The notes under the pieces are model-generated. The model did not search any database. It was not told where the DNA came from and saw only the letters and a list, made by a program, of their open reading frames with translations. Both the position numbers and the translations under genes were made by a program. From DAISJI01 sp964559835 (GTDB taxonomy: Bacteria; Acidobacteriota; Terriglobia; Terriglobales; Acidobacteriaceae), in contig CAZLJE010000019.1 of NCBI GenBank assembly GCA_964559835.1, positions 43,333-107,332 on the forward strand: a stretch of 64,000 nucleotides of DNA, given 5' to 3'. This document shows positions 30,453-39,497 of the stretch, piece after piece (positions within the stretch are counted from its first letter, which is position 1; every line of letters starts with the position of its first letter).

Positions 30453-33400
30453 ATGCACTCATCCTCCGGAGTAAGACTGCTTCTCTGTGCCGGCCTGGTG
30501 CTCCTTCTGGCTGGCGCTGCATTCCCGCAGGGCCAGAAAGTCACGCGTGAGAACCGCGAAGCCAACGAGACCGAGCGTGACAATCCGCACGAGCGCGCCC
30601 AGTGGTTCCTGCGCGGGCGCACCATCAATGGCCGTCCTGCTCCCGAACTCCTGCACAAGGCGTACCAGCAGAAACTGAACAATCGCCGTTTGCGGGAGGC
30701 CGCGACATCACAAGCTCGGACGGCATCTCCCAACCAGCCCTCGGCAGCGACCACTTCGACGCCGACGGCCAACCCAAACTTCATCTCGACCACGGGCGGT
30801 CCATTCTGGACTCCGATAGGCCCCGCTCCCTCCGGCACGGCGTCCGTCGGCGACTTGGAGCAGGACTACGGTCCCGCCGTCGGGCGCACGACCGTGGTCC
30901 TCGTCGACCAGTCTGACGCGACCGGCAACACGGTGTACATCGGCGGCGCATCCGGCGGTCTTTGGAAATCGACCAACGCCGCGAACACCAACGTCCAGAA
31001 CTGCAATACCGTCTCGCTCAGCCAGGCGCCTTACTGCGCGCCAAACGTGACCTGGACACCGCTGCTCGACCAGCAGGCGTCGCTCACCGTCGGCGCAATG
31101 GCCATTCAGCCCGGCAACCCGCAATGGCTGGTGGTCGGCACCGGCGAAGCCAACAACTCCGCCGATTCTTATTACGGGTTGGGCTTCCTCGTTTCACAGG
31201 ACGGCGGTTCGACATGGAGTTTGATTTCGACCGCGAAATCATCCGACGGCACTTCTACCGTGGATCTGCACGGCCTCGGCACCACGCACCTCGCCTTCAG
31301 TATGGAAACGATTGCGGCGCAGGGGCTGACTACGAACACGGTCGTTGCCAGCATGGCGGCCGCCGCAGGTGGACTCTCTGTCGGCGCCGAGTTCGGCACC
31401 GTCGGCACGGTCACTCCGCGTGGCCTGTACTTCTCGAAGGACGCAGGCCTCACGTGGCAGCGCGCGACCGTGTGCGACAGCCAGACGTGGAATCCTCCGA
31501 CGTGCCCTGCCGGTTCGACCCCCGACACGGGTTCGGCAAACTCGGTCCTCTACAACCCGTTCACGCACCTGTTCTACGCCAACCTGCGTTATCACGGCTT
31601 CTACTCATCGCCCGACGGCCAATACTGGACACGCCTGGCATCGCAGCCCGCGTCTGCCCTCAGTCTGACGAACTGCCCGTCAACACCGACGAACACGAAA
31701 TGCATTCTCTATCGTGCGGAGATGACGTTCGTTCCCGGCCGCGCTGGAGCGAACGGAAAGGGGGAAATGTACGTCTGGTTGGTGGACTCCAACGATGCCG
31801 AACAGGGCATCTTTCAGGCAACCGATGGCGGATCAAACTGGACACAGCTTTCGACGTCGGGCATCGACAGTTGTGGCGATTCCGGCGGAGGTTGTGGCAC
31901 AACGCAGGGCACCTATAATCTGACACTGCTCGCAGTCCCCAACGGCTCCGCTACCGATCTCTACGCCGGCGCCGTGAATGAGTACCGCTGTACCGTCGAC
32001 CCCGTTCTCAATCCGACCTGTGGGGCCAAGCCCTTCGCCAATCTCACGCACACATACGGCAGTTGCGGCACCGCCACAACTGGCGCTTTTGCTCACGTGC
32101 ATCCTGACCAGCACGGCATCGATTTCGTCCGCGCCAATCCGGACGTCATCTACTTCGGCGACGATGGCGGCGTGTACCGCACTCTGCACAGCCAGACCGG
32201 CACGCCCGCGACGCAGGACTGCAACGGCGCTTCGCAGCCATGGATCCAGTTCGACAATCTCAGCGGCACCATGGGCTCGATGATCCAGTTCGTCTGGTTC
32301 TCGCAGAACCCGTCCGACGCCGCGACCCTGCTCGGCGGCACCCAGGACAACGGCAGTATGGCCAAGAACGGCTCCTCGGCGGCGACAACATTGGGCAACG
32401 GTTCCGCCGCCGGGTACTCCTGGCAATCGGTGAATAACGGCGACGGCGGGTACACCGACATCAATTCCATCAGTCCCCAGGAGTGGTTCACCTCCAACCC
32501 GCACGTCAGCGTTCAGCAATGCATCAACAGCGGCGGCATCACCTGCACGGCAAACGCATTCGGTTTGAGCGAGATCGTCAATTCATCCACCGTCGGTGGG
32601 GACAACGCGCCCTTTTACATGGCGTATATGCTCGACCCACAGGCGGCCACTCACCTGCTCGTCGGCACGTGCCGCTTGTGGCGCATCGATCGTACGGCGA
32701 ACCTCGCGACAACGTGGCCGGCGTCCAACTTCATCACCTACAACCTCGACCAGTTTGCCGCCGGGGGCACTTCTGCGTGCTCCGCTAGCGCCAGCAATAC
32801 GATCAGCGCGATCGCTGCCGGTGGTCCCTGCAACGGCGCCTGTAATCCCGGCGCGCATTCCGGAAGCTCGATCGGCAATGGGTCGCAGGTCCTTTACCTA
32901 GGCACCAACGCCGGGCGCGTCTTCGTCACGACGAACGCTGATGCCGGTTTTGCTACGTGGTCCGACCGCACCTCCGGCCTGCCCAGTTCGCTGAAGTGCA
33001 ATAATTCGCCGTGCCCGATTTCCGGCATCGCCGTCGATCCCGCCGATCCCTCCGGCAATACCGCCTATGTCACCGTCATGGGCTTTAACGTCGGCCATGT
33101 CTTTAAGACCACCAACGCTGGCGGATCGTGGACGAATCTGGATGGCGCCGCCGGCGGAACCGGCCTGCCCGATAATCCCGCCGACGCCGTGGCGATCGAT
33201 CCCAACCAGGCGGGCTTGATCTATGTCGCGACCGATGTCGGAGTGTTCAAGTCCCTCGGTGACGGGAATTGGACCGAAGTCGGCCCGAGCAGCGGTAAGG
33301 GAGGCCTGCCGAACGTCGCGACCACAGCACTGCATGTTTTTGGAACGGGCGCCAATGCGCATCTGCGCGTGTCCACTTATGGCCGCGGCCTGTGGGACAT

Positions 33401-35627
33401 CCCCATTCCGAACGTGCCCGGCTTTCAACTCGCCGTTGCGCCGGTCGCGCCGGTCGTGAACATCGCGCAGACCACTACATTGAACGGAACCATCATGTCG
33501 TTCAATGGCTACAACAGCGTGGTCAACCTCCAGTGCACCGGTGTGCCGGCAACTGTGACCTGCACGCCGTCGGTCACGTCGGTGAACACCTCAGCCGGTA
33601 CGGCGACGTTTACCGTCACCCTCTCTGCGACGGCAGCCGGCACGTATCACTTCAGCATCACCGCGGTTGGCACCGATCCCGCGGTCATTACAGAGCAACA
33701 GGCGATCACGCTCACCGCCGTTATCCCGCAGGGACTCTCGTTGAGCGCGCCGGCTCAGGCCGCGGCATCGGTTGGAGGCGTCGCCAGCACCAGCTTTAAT
33801 CTCACCTCCACCAACGGCTTCAGCGGCCCGGTAACGCTTGCCTGTACCGGATTGCCCACGACCGCCGGCCCGTGCACATTCTCGCCGGCGATTCCAAATC
33901 TGCCTGCCGGCGGGACAGCGAATGTAACAGTGACGATTCCGACGGGCACGACGGCCGCCAGCAGCACTCCGTACGCGTTCACGATCACGGCCTCGTCGCA
34001 GAATTCCCAACCGGCAAGCACCGCGGCTTCGCTGCTGGTGACCGTGCCGCCCGATTTCACCATGGGAACGCTCGCGGCCATATCACCGTCCACCGTCTCA
34101 GCCGGCCTGACCGGCTCGACCTCGTTCACGGTAACGGGGAACAGTACGTTCAACGGCACGATTAGTTTCGCCTGCGCCGGATTGCCCGCCAACGCCGGCC
34201 CGTGCGCCTTTACACCCGCTGCCATAACGATGACGCCGAATCAGGCTGTCACGGTCAACGTGAGTATCCCGACTACGACTTCGGTCACTGCTGGTGTCTA
34301 CACCGTCACCGTGACCTCGGCTGGGGCGACAACACATTCCCAGACCACCTTGCTCACGATCGGCTCTCCGACGAACACCTTTGAAGTCGCAAACCCCGTT
34401 CAGTTCTCCACCTCGATCGCCAAGGCCGGACAGGTTCTGACCGGCGCGACAGTCGCGGTCCGCTCGAGCAACTATTCGGGCGCCGTGACTATGTCGTGCG
34501 CGGTCTCCCCGGCGGCGAACGCGGGCACTTGCAGCGTCACTCCCACGGCTGTGAACCTGGCTCCCGGTGGTAGCGCGACCGTCAACCTGTCGATCAACAC
34601 CTTCGGCGCCGCAGCCGGTAACTATTCCGTCGCGGTGACCGGCACCGGCAGCGCAATTACCGCGACCAGCACCAGCTTCACTTACGCTGTCACCGACTAC
34701 ACTGTCGCCGCCGGCCCTGCTACGCCGATCCTGCCTGCTGGTTCCACCAGCGCCACCATCTCTCTGGTCGCGCAAAACGGCTACACGGGAACGGTTGCCG
34801 CATCATGCAACGTAGGGACGGCGCCGCTGACCTGTTCCCTATCGCCGCTCGGTCCCTATGCGGTGAGCGGATCCACACCCGTCCCCATCACCGCCACGAT
34901 CACGGGGCCCGGAAGCTCGAACACCACCGCCAGCGGCAGTTACGCCGTCACCATCCAGACCAGCGACGCGGGATTCGCGACGCTTGCCCACAACGCAACG
35001 ACCACTGCGACCATCCAGGATTACCGCCTCGCCATCACCGACGCGACCGGAACGGCCAAGACTTCCGCTACTGTCACCGCGGGCCAATCGTCCTCGTTCG
35101 TCGTCAACGTCCTGCCCCAGGCGGGTGGCTTCTCCGGCAACGTCAGCTTCGACGCGTCAGCCGTTTGCAGCGGCTTGCCATCCAGGACAACCTGCACGTT
35201 GAACGCCCTCAGCTCCGGGACGGTGACGATCGCCCCGGGTGGCACCGCGACGCTTGTCATCCAAACTTCTGCGGCCACGACCGCCGCGTTGCGCCCGCTG
35301 AATGGTCGCAATGTCCCCTTCTTCGCGTTTTGGACCATGCTGCCGGGCGCGCTGGGAATCGTGCTCATGCGCCGCAACTGCCGCAGCGTAGTATCGGCGT
35401 CTCGCCGGTCACGCGTTACGATGTGGTTCGCGCTCGCGCTTACGTTGGCCGTCGTTGGCCTGATGGTCGCATGTGGTGGAGGTGGGGGCGGTGCGACCAC
35501 TACTCCTCCTCCCATCCCAGTCCCAGGCACTCCCGCAGGCACCAGCACCATCACCGTTACCAGCACTTCCGGCTCGGGGTCGACCGCGATGACCCGCACC
35601 GCCCAGATCACCCTGACGGTCCAATAG
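30453..35627 (+). CDS. giant secreted beta-propeller / Ig-like repeat protein
   Basis: A 1724-residue exported protein. A signal peptide (LLLCAGLVLLLAGAAFPQG) leads to a sialidase/VPS10-like propeller (about 110-985) with repeated Asp-box-like turns such as SQDGGSTWS, SKDAGLTWQ, ATDGGSNWTQ and TTNAGGSWTN. Six to seven Ig-like beta-sandwich repeats follow (about 990-1610), each built on 'GFSGPVTLACTGLP' and an AGGTANVTVTI-like strand. The C-terminus has a hydrophobic segment, a basic patch (MRRNCRS), a second helix and VACGGGGGG, then one short Ig-like tail. No catalytic residues could be assigned. It is a monocistronic gene with its own promoter and is probably a cell-surface adhesin or binding protein. 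Confidence 0.8.
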   Translation: MHSSSGVRLLLCAGLVLLLAGAAFPQGQKVTRENREANETERDNPHERAQWFLRGRTINGRPAPELLHKAYQQKLNNRRLREAATSQARTASPNQPSAATTSTPTANPNFISTTGGPFWTPIGPAPSGTASVGDLEQDYGPAVGRTTVVLVDQSDATGNTVYIGGASGGLWKSTNAANTNVQNCNTVSLSQAPYCAPNVTWTPLLDQQASLTVGAMAIQPGNPQWLVVGTGEANNSADSYYGLGFLVSQDGGSTWSLISTAKSSDGTSTVDLHGLGTTHLAFSMETIAAQGLTTNTVVASMAAAAGGLSVGAEFGTVGTVTPRGLYFSKDAGLTWQRATVCDSQTWNPPTCPAGSTPDTGSANSVLYNPFTHLFYANLRYHGFYSSPDGQYWTRLASQPASALSLTNCPSTPTNTKCILYRAEMTFVPGRAGANGKGEMYVWLVDSNDAEQGIFQATDGGSNWTQLSTSGIDSCGDSGGGCGTTQGTYNLTLLAVPNGSATDLYAGAVNEYRCTVDPVLNPTCGAKPFANLTHTYGSCGTATTGAFAHVHPDQHGIDFVRANPDVIYFGDDGGVYRTLHSQTGTPATQDCNGASQPWIQFDNLSGTMGSMIQFVWFSQNPSDAATLLGGTQDNGSMAKNGSSAATTLGNGSAAGYSWQSVNNGDGGYTDINSISPQEWFTSNPHVSVQQCINSGGITCTANAFGLSEIVNSSTVGGDNAPFYMAYMLDPQAATHLLVGTCRLWRIDRTANLATTWPASNFITYNLDQFAAGGTSACSASASNTISAIAAGGPCNGACNPGAHSGSSIGNGSQVLYLGTNAGRVFVTTNADAGFATWSDRTSGLPSSLKCNNSPCPISGIAVDPADPSGNTAYVTVMGFNVGHVFKTTNAGGSWTNLDGAAGGTGLPDNPADAVAIDPNQAGLIYVATDVGVFKSLGDGNWTEVGPSSGKGGLPNVATTALHVFGTGANAHLRVSTYGRGLWDIPIPNVPGFQLAVAPVAPVVNIAQTTTLNGTIMSFNGYNSVVNLQCTGVPATVTCTPSVTSVNTSAGTATFTVTLSATAAGTYHFSITAVGTDPAVITEQQAITLTAVIPQGLSLSAPAQAAASVGGVASTSFNLTSTNGFSGPVTLACTGLPTTAGPCTFSPAIPNLPAGGTANVTVTIPTGTTAASSTPYAFTITASSQNSQPASTAASLLVTVPPDFTMGTLAAISPSTVSAGLTGSTSFTVTGNSTFNGTISFACAGLPANAGPCAFTPAAITMTPNQAVTVNVSIPTTTSVTAGVYTVTVTSAGATTHSQTTLLTIGSPTNTFEVANPVQFSTSIAKAGQVLTGATVAVRSSNYSGAVTMSCAVSPAANAGTCSVTPTAVNLAPGGSATVNLSINTFGAAAGNYSVAVTGTGSAITATSTSFTYAVTDYTVAAGPATPILPAGSTSATISLVAQNGYTGTVAASCNVGTAPLTCSLSPLGPYAVSGSTPVPITATITGPGSSNTTASGSYAVTIQTSDAGFATLAHNATTTATIQDYRLAITDATGTAKTSATVTAGQSSSFVVNVLPQAGGFSGNVSFDASAVCSGLPSRTTCTLNALSSGTVTIAPGGTATLVIQTSAATTAALRPLNGRNVPFFAFWTMLPGALGIVLMRRNCRSVVSASRRSRVTMWFALALTLAVVGLMVACGGGGGGATTTPPPIPVPGTPAGTSTITVTSTSGSGSTAMTRTAQITLTVQ

Positions 35628-35639
35628 AAGAATCGGGTG

Positions 35640-35670
35640 GCCCACCCTAGCCGGTGTTGCTAGGGTGGGC
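35640..35670. repeat. 12-bp perfect hairpin (REP-like)
   Basis: GCCCACCCTAGC (35640-35651) and GCTAGGGTGGGC (35659-35670) pair perfectly around a seven-base loop. There is no T-tract. Hairpins with GGGTGGGC arms recur in acidobacterial intergenic regions, so it may be a dispersed repeat that also ends the preceding transcript. Confidence 0.65.
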
Positions 35671-36052
35671 TCGCGAAATATCGCAGAGCGGAGCGGCCGC
35701 CGTTGCCGCGACGCGATGCCCCCGCCGCCGACTCCAGTCGACTATGCGTGTGTACTCATCAATACATTTTCTATTTCATCGCAGCCACGTCTGCGTGCCC
35801 GCCGCCTCTATAGTGAGGCCCGGCTAACGTCATCGTTATATTCTTGATTCTTCGTACTGCTAACCCCAGTGGATAACGGATTTTACAGGCCAACTTGTAA
35901 ATCCCCGCGTTTAGGGAACTTAGAAATCGCACCCCCCACCCCCAGGGGTGCACACTCGCGCTCCCCTCCTGTTTACCACTCAGTAATTTTGTCGATTTTC
36001 GTGATCCGCGCACTTGCGCTCATAGGCGCGCTTCCGCTCTACTGAATGTTTC
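35671..36052. other. intergenic region before lhgO
   Basis: The gap after the surface protein is 425 bases in total. Besides the hairpin it holds an A/T-richer part (about 35750-35900) and a C-rich run (CACCCCCCACCCCCAGGGG near 35927). No convincing ORF or promoter pair was found; the lhgO promoter is presumably here. Confidence 0.4.
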
Positions 36053-37252
36053 ATGCCTGACCAGTCATTTGACCTCATCATCATCGGCGGCGGAATCGTC
36101 GGCCTCGCGACTGCCTTGGAAGCGACGAAGCGGTCTCCCGCAATGCGCATCGCTGTCCTCGAGAAGGAGGACCGCGTCGCGGCGCACCAGACAGGCCACA
36201 ACAGCGGTGTCATCCATTCCGGTCTCTACTACAAGCCCGGTTCGCTCAAGGCGAAGCTCTGCGTCGAAGGCGCACGCGCGATGGTGGAGTTCTGCCGCGA
36301 GCACAACCTTCCCCACAAGGTTTGCGGCAAGGTCGTCGTTGCGACCAGCGACGTCGAGATCCCCCGGTTGCAAGAACTGCACCGTCGCGGGATTGCGAAC
36401 GGCGTGCCAGACCTGGAAGTGATCGGTCCGGAGAGGCTGAAGGAGATCGAGCCGCACGCGGCCGGAATTCGGGCCCTCTGGGTCCCGAGTACGGGTATTG
36501 CCGATTTCGCGGCAGTCGCGCGCAAGTACGCGGAGTTGATCGAGGCTTCAGGTGGGAAGGTGTTCCTGGGCGCCGAAGTGACGGGCATTCGGCGCACGGA
36601 AGGAACGGTCGTCGAAACGCGAGCGGGAGCGTTTCAGGCGAAGATGGTCATCAACTGTGCTGGGCTTTACAGCGACCGCATTGCGCTCATGGCACGAGCC
36701 GATCCGGGCGTTCGCATCGTCCCGTTCCGCGGCGAGTATTACGAATTGGCGGAATCGCGCCGCAGCCTGGTTCGCGGGCTGATCTATCCCGTTCCCAATC
36801 CCGCACTTCCCTTCCTCGGCGTGCACTTCACGCTTCGCGTCGACGGTTCCGTGGAAGCCGGACCGAATGCAGTGCTGGCGCTGCGACGCGAGGGTTATCG
36901 CAAGACGGACGTCAGCCTCTCGGAACTGGCGTCCGCGCTGTCATTTGGTGGGTTTTGGAGGATGGCGAAACGGCAGTGGAAGACCGCGGTGGGCGAATAC
37001 TACCGCTCGCTGTCGAAGGGGGCATTCACGCGGGCACTGCAGAAGCTGCTGCCCGAGATCCGGGAGCAGGACCTGTCGGCGGGAGGTTCTGGCGTCCGCG
37101 CGCAGGCGATCGACGCAAACGGCAGGCTGGTGGACGATTTCCAGATCGTCCGCGGCGACGGCATCATCCACGTGCTGAACGTGCCGTCTCCAGCAGCGAC
37201 GGCAAGCCTGGTGATCGGACGCGAGATCGTGAACCTGCTGAAAACGAGGTAA
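36053..37252 (+). CDS. lhgO: L-2-hydroxyglutarate oxidase
   Basis: An FAD-dependent, membrane-associated oxidoreductase of 399 residues that oxidises L-2-hydroxyglutarate to 2-oxoglutarate. It has the dinucleotide motif IIIGGGIVGLATALE (about 9-23), the substrate-domain stretch TGHNSGVIHSGLYYKPGS, NCAGLYSDRIA, the FRGEYYEL region and the C-terminal VLNVPSPAATASLVIG. Length and motifs match LhgO closely. It converges with gmhA, the stops being ten bases apart. No neighbour suggests a pathway. Confidence 0.92.
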   Translation: MPDQSFDLIIIGGGIVGLATALEATKRSPAMRIAVLEKEDRVAAHQTGHNSGVIHSGLYYKPGSLKAKLCVEGARAMVEFCREHNLPHKVCGKVVVATSDVEIPRLQELHRRGIANGVPDLEVIGPERLKEIEPHAAGIRALWVPSTGIADFAAVARKYAELIEASGGKVFLGAEVTGIRRTEGTVVETRAGAFQAKMVINCAGLYSDRIALMARADPGVRIVPFRGEYYELAESRRSLVRGLIYPVPNPALPFLGVHFTLRVDGSVEAGPNAVLALRREGYRKTDVSLSELASALSFGGFWRMAKRQWKTAVGEYYRSLSKGAFTRALQKLLPEIREQDLSAGGSGVRAQAIDANGRLVDDFQIVRGDGIIHVLNVPSPAATASLVIGREIVNLLKTR

Positions 37253-37261
37253 CTCTAGTTG

Positions 37262-37888
37262 CTACCTGACAGATTCCCACTTCATCTCAGCCTGCTTTAG
37301 TTCCGGGTGTGAGACGATCAGGTGCCAAATGATTGCCTGCCACTCTTCAGTGTGCGGAGTGACAGTATCCGAACTTATGGTAGGGACAACAATGCAGGCG
37401 TCGGCGACTTGAGCCGTATAGCCTCCCGACCGGCCCACCACTCCACAAACCAGCGCCTGTTGCTGTTTCGCGTATTTGAGCGCCTGCACCAGGTTCACAC
37501 TGATACGCTTTTCGTCGTCGCCACCGCCAACGGAGAAAACGAACACTATGTCGTTCGGACCAAGCCGGCTGCCCTGGAGCCAATTGGCGTACGCGGTATC
37601 CCAGCCATCGTCATTGATACGCGCGGTTAGCTCGGAGACATTGTCGGTCGGCGCGTAAGCTTCGAATCCGCCGATCTTGCGAAAGTCACAAACCGCGTGC
37701 GACGCATGGCCTGCGCCGCCGCCAACACCAACGAAGAACAACCGGCCCCCCTTGTTTCGCGTAGCGATCAGGAGGGCCACGGTGCGCTCGATGGCGTCCT
37801 GGTCGATCTTCTCGGCAATGTGGATCGTCTCTTTAAGATAGCGCGAAATATGCGATGTCAATTCAGCGGTCCTCGATGTTTCAGTCAT
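37262..37888 (-). CDS. gmhA: SIS-domain sedoheptulose 7-phosphate isomerase
   Basis: Converts sedoheptulose 7-phosphate to D-glycero-manno-heptose 7-phosphate. The 208-residue SIS fold shows LFFVGVGGGAGHASHAVCDF, the conserved Glu/Thr region SELTARINDDG, FSVGGGDDEK (phosphate-binding Ser) and GVVGRSGGYTAQVADACIVV. It is the last gene of the heptose operon and overlaps the galU stop by eight bases. The kinase and phosphatase partners HddA and GmhB are in the same operon, which makes the heptose role much firmer than SIS homology alone. Confidence 0.85.
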   Translation of the reverse strand: MTETSRTAELTSHISRYLKETIHIAEKIDQDAIERTVALLIATRNKGGRLFFVGVGGGAGHASHAVCDFRKIGGFEAYAPTDNVSELTARINDDGWDTAYANWLQGSRLGPNDIVFVFSVGGGDDEKRISVNLVQALKYAKQQQALVCGVVGRSGGYTAQVADACIVVPTISSDTVTPHTEEWQAIIWHLIVSHPELKQAEMKWESVR

Positions 37889-38783
37889 TGGAGGCGGTAG
37901 TGTGTGCGAAGCCAGGCACCTTCGATCGGAGATATTCTACAAGTGGATCGCGTACATCGCGATCGCGTAAAGCGAGTTCAATCGTCGCCTGGATGAGGCC
38001 GAGCCTGTCGCCGGTGTCGAAGTGCTCGCCTTCGAACAGAATGGCATAAACATCACGTTCCCCGGCATAACGTGCCAGAGCATCTGTGAGTTGCACTTCC
38101 TGCGAAAGTTCCCGGACTGCATCGATGTAGTCGAAAATGGCGGGCTCAAGAACATAGCGGCCAAACACGCCTAAACGAGAGGGAGCAATCGCCGGCTTTG
38201 GCTTCTCCACCGCATGCCGTACCCGATACGATCCGTCCGGCATACGGGTAGGTTCAACGGACAAAATACCGAACCGGCCGGTATCGTGAGCAGGAATCTC
38301 TCTTGTTGCAACGATGCAACCCTGATTTCGGTCGTAGCACTGTATCAACTGCTTGCCGCACGGCAGGGGTGACAGAATCAGAACGTCAGGCAACAGGACG
38401 AGGAATGGCTCCTCTCCAACCGCGGGACGTGCGCAGCGGATCGCGTCACCGAGACCAGCTGGGCTATTCTGATAGACAACGCGTATATCGCAAATGCTGG
38501 AGAGGCGCTGCAGTTTCTCCAGTTCCGTCTTCTTTCCCGCAGCCGTGAGAATCTCGGAAAGTAAGGGATCTGGTCGAAAATAGTCGACGATGTGTTGTTT
38601 GCGTTCACTGACGACGAGAATAACCTCATCGGCCCCGCTGGCGACGGCTTCTTCGACAACCAGTTGAATCGCCGGACGTTCGAATACGGGGAACAATTCT
38701 TTGGGCGTCACCTTGGTCGCAGGCAGGAAACGTGTTCCCAATCCTGCAGCGGGTATGATGGCTTTTCGAACTCGAGTGGGCAT
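37881..38783 (-). CDS. galU: UTP-glucose-1-phosphate uridylyltransferase
   Basis: A 300-residue nucleotidyltransferase with the GalU start KAIIPAAGLGTRFLPATKV, then TPKELFPVFERPAIQ, EVILVVSERKQHIVDYF, the catalytic-region LPDVLILSP and GRFGILSVEPT. GalU makes UDP-glucose for polysaccharides. It sits between gmhB and gmhA in a heptose operon where HddC, the expected heptose guanylyltransferase, is absent. It could supply UDP-glucose or have shifted to heptose 1-phosphate; sequence alone favours UDP-glucose. Confidence 0.88.
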   Translation of the reverse strand: MPTRVRKAIIPAAGLGTRFLPATKVTPKELFPVFERPAIQLVVEEAVASGADEVILVVSERKQHIVDYFRPDPLLSEILTAAGKKTELEKLQRLSSICDIRVVYQNSPAGLGDAIRCARPAVGEEPFLVLLPDVLILSPLPCGKQLIQCYDRNQGCIVATREIPAHDTGRFGILSVEPTRMPDGSYRVRHAVEKPKPAIAPSRLGVFGRYVLEPAIFDYIDAVRELSQEVQLTDALARYAGERDVYAILFEGEHFDTGDRLGLIQATIELALRDRDVRDPLVEYLRSKVPGFAHTTASND

Positions 38784-38808
38784 GAGAGGAGCGCGGTTAA
38801 ACCAGAAC

Positions 38809-39495
38809 TCAGATTCCAGGAACGTACGCCCGACGGTACCGAGGCGGGTTGGGATCAGAACACCCCAGATTGTTGCGTGAAGAGGGACTTTTGACCTGCT
38901 CGCGGATCAGCGTTGCGGCCGCCCAAAGATCCTTTGCCACCATGTCGGGATGTCCACCGGCTGCGTCTTGCAAGTGCTGGCAATTCTCGCACTTCCATTT
39001 GCCGATCAAAACGGTTTTGCAGCCCGCGCGACGACCGGCGACGATGTCGGTAATGCCATCACCGACCATGTAGCAATCGCTCAGCGAGAGCTTGAAACGT
39101 CGTGCCGCCGCCTGCAGCATACCAATGCCTGGTTTCCTGCAGCGGCAATGTTTTCTAAGGCTCTTTACCTTACTGTCAGGGTGATGCAGGCAGTAGTAGA
39201 TGGCGTCGACGCGGCCGCCGCCACGAGAAATGCCATCCATCAATTTGCGCTCGCAAGCACGGAGGACTTCGGCAGTGAAGTGCTTCTTGGCTATGCCGGG
39301 CTGATTGGAAACAACGATAACGCGGAGGCCAAGTTCATTGAACAACCGCACGGCGCGGGCGACCCGAGGAAAAAGCTTGAACTGTGTCGCAGTGAACGGC
39401 GAATCCACTATCCCGGCGTCGGGATAGTAGATCAAAGGATTCAGAACACCGTCCCGGTCCAGAAATACAGCCTTGGCGAGGCTATGCCGCTTCAT
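38809..39495 (-). CDS. gmhB: D-glycero-D-manno-heptose 1,7-bisphosphate 7-phosphatase
   Basis: A 228-residue HAD phosphatase removing the 7-phosphate of heptose bisphosphate. It has the nucleophile motif FLDRDGVLN (DxD), the second motif VVSNQPGIAKKHF, the GmhB-type zinc-loop residues in YYCLHHPD and HCRCRKPG, and motif IV MVGDGITDIVAGRRAG. The C-terminal 25 residues beyond the fold are unusual. Its ATG follows the hddA stop after two bases. Histidinol phosphatase is a related activity, but the context with hddA and gmhA favours heptose. Confidence 0.88.
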   Translation of the reverse strand: MKRHSLAKAVFLDRDGVLNPLIYYPDAGIVDSPFTATQFKLFPRVARAVRLFNELGLRVIVVSNQPGIAKKHFTAEVLRACERKLMDGISRGGGRVDAIYYCLHHPDSKVKSLRKHCRCRKPGIGMLQAAARRFKLSLSDCYMVGDGITDIVAGRRAGCKTVLIGKWKCENCQHLQDAAGGHPDMVAKDLWAAATLIREQVKSPSSRNNLGCSDPNPPRYRRAYVPGI

Positions 39496-39497
39496 AG

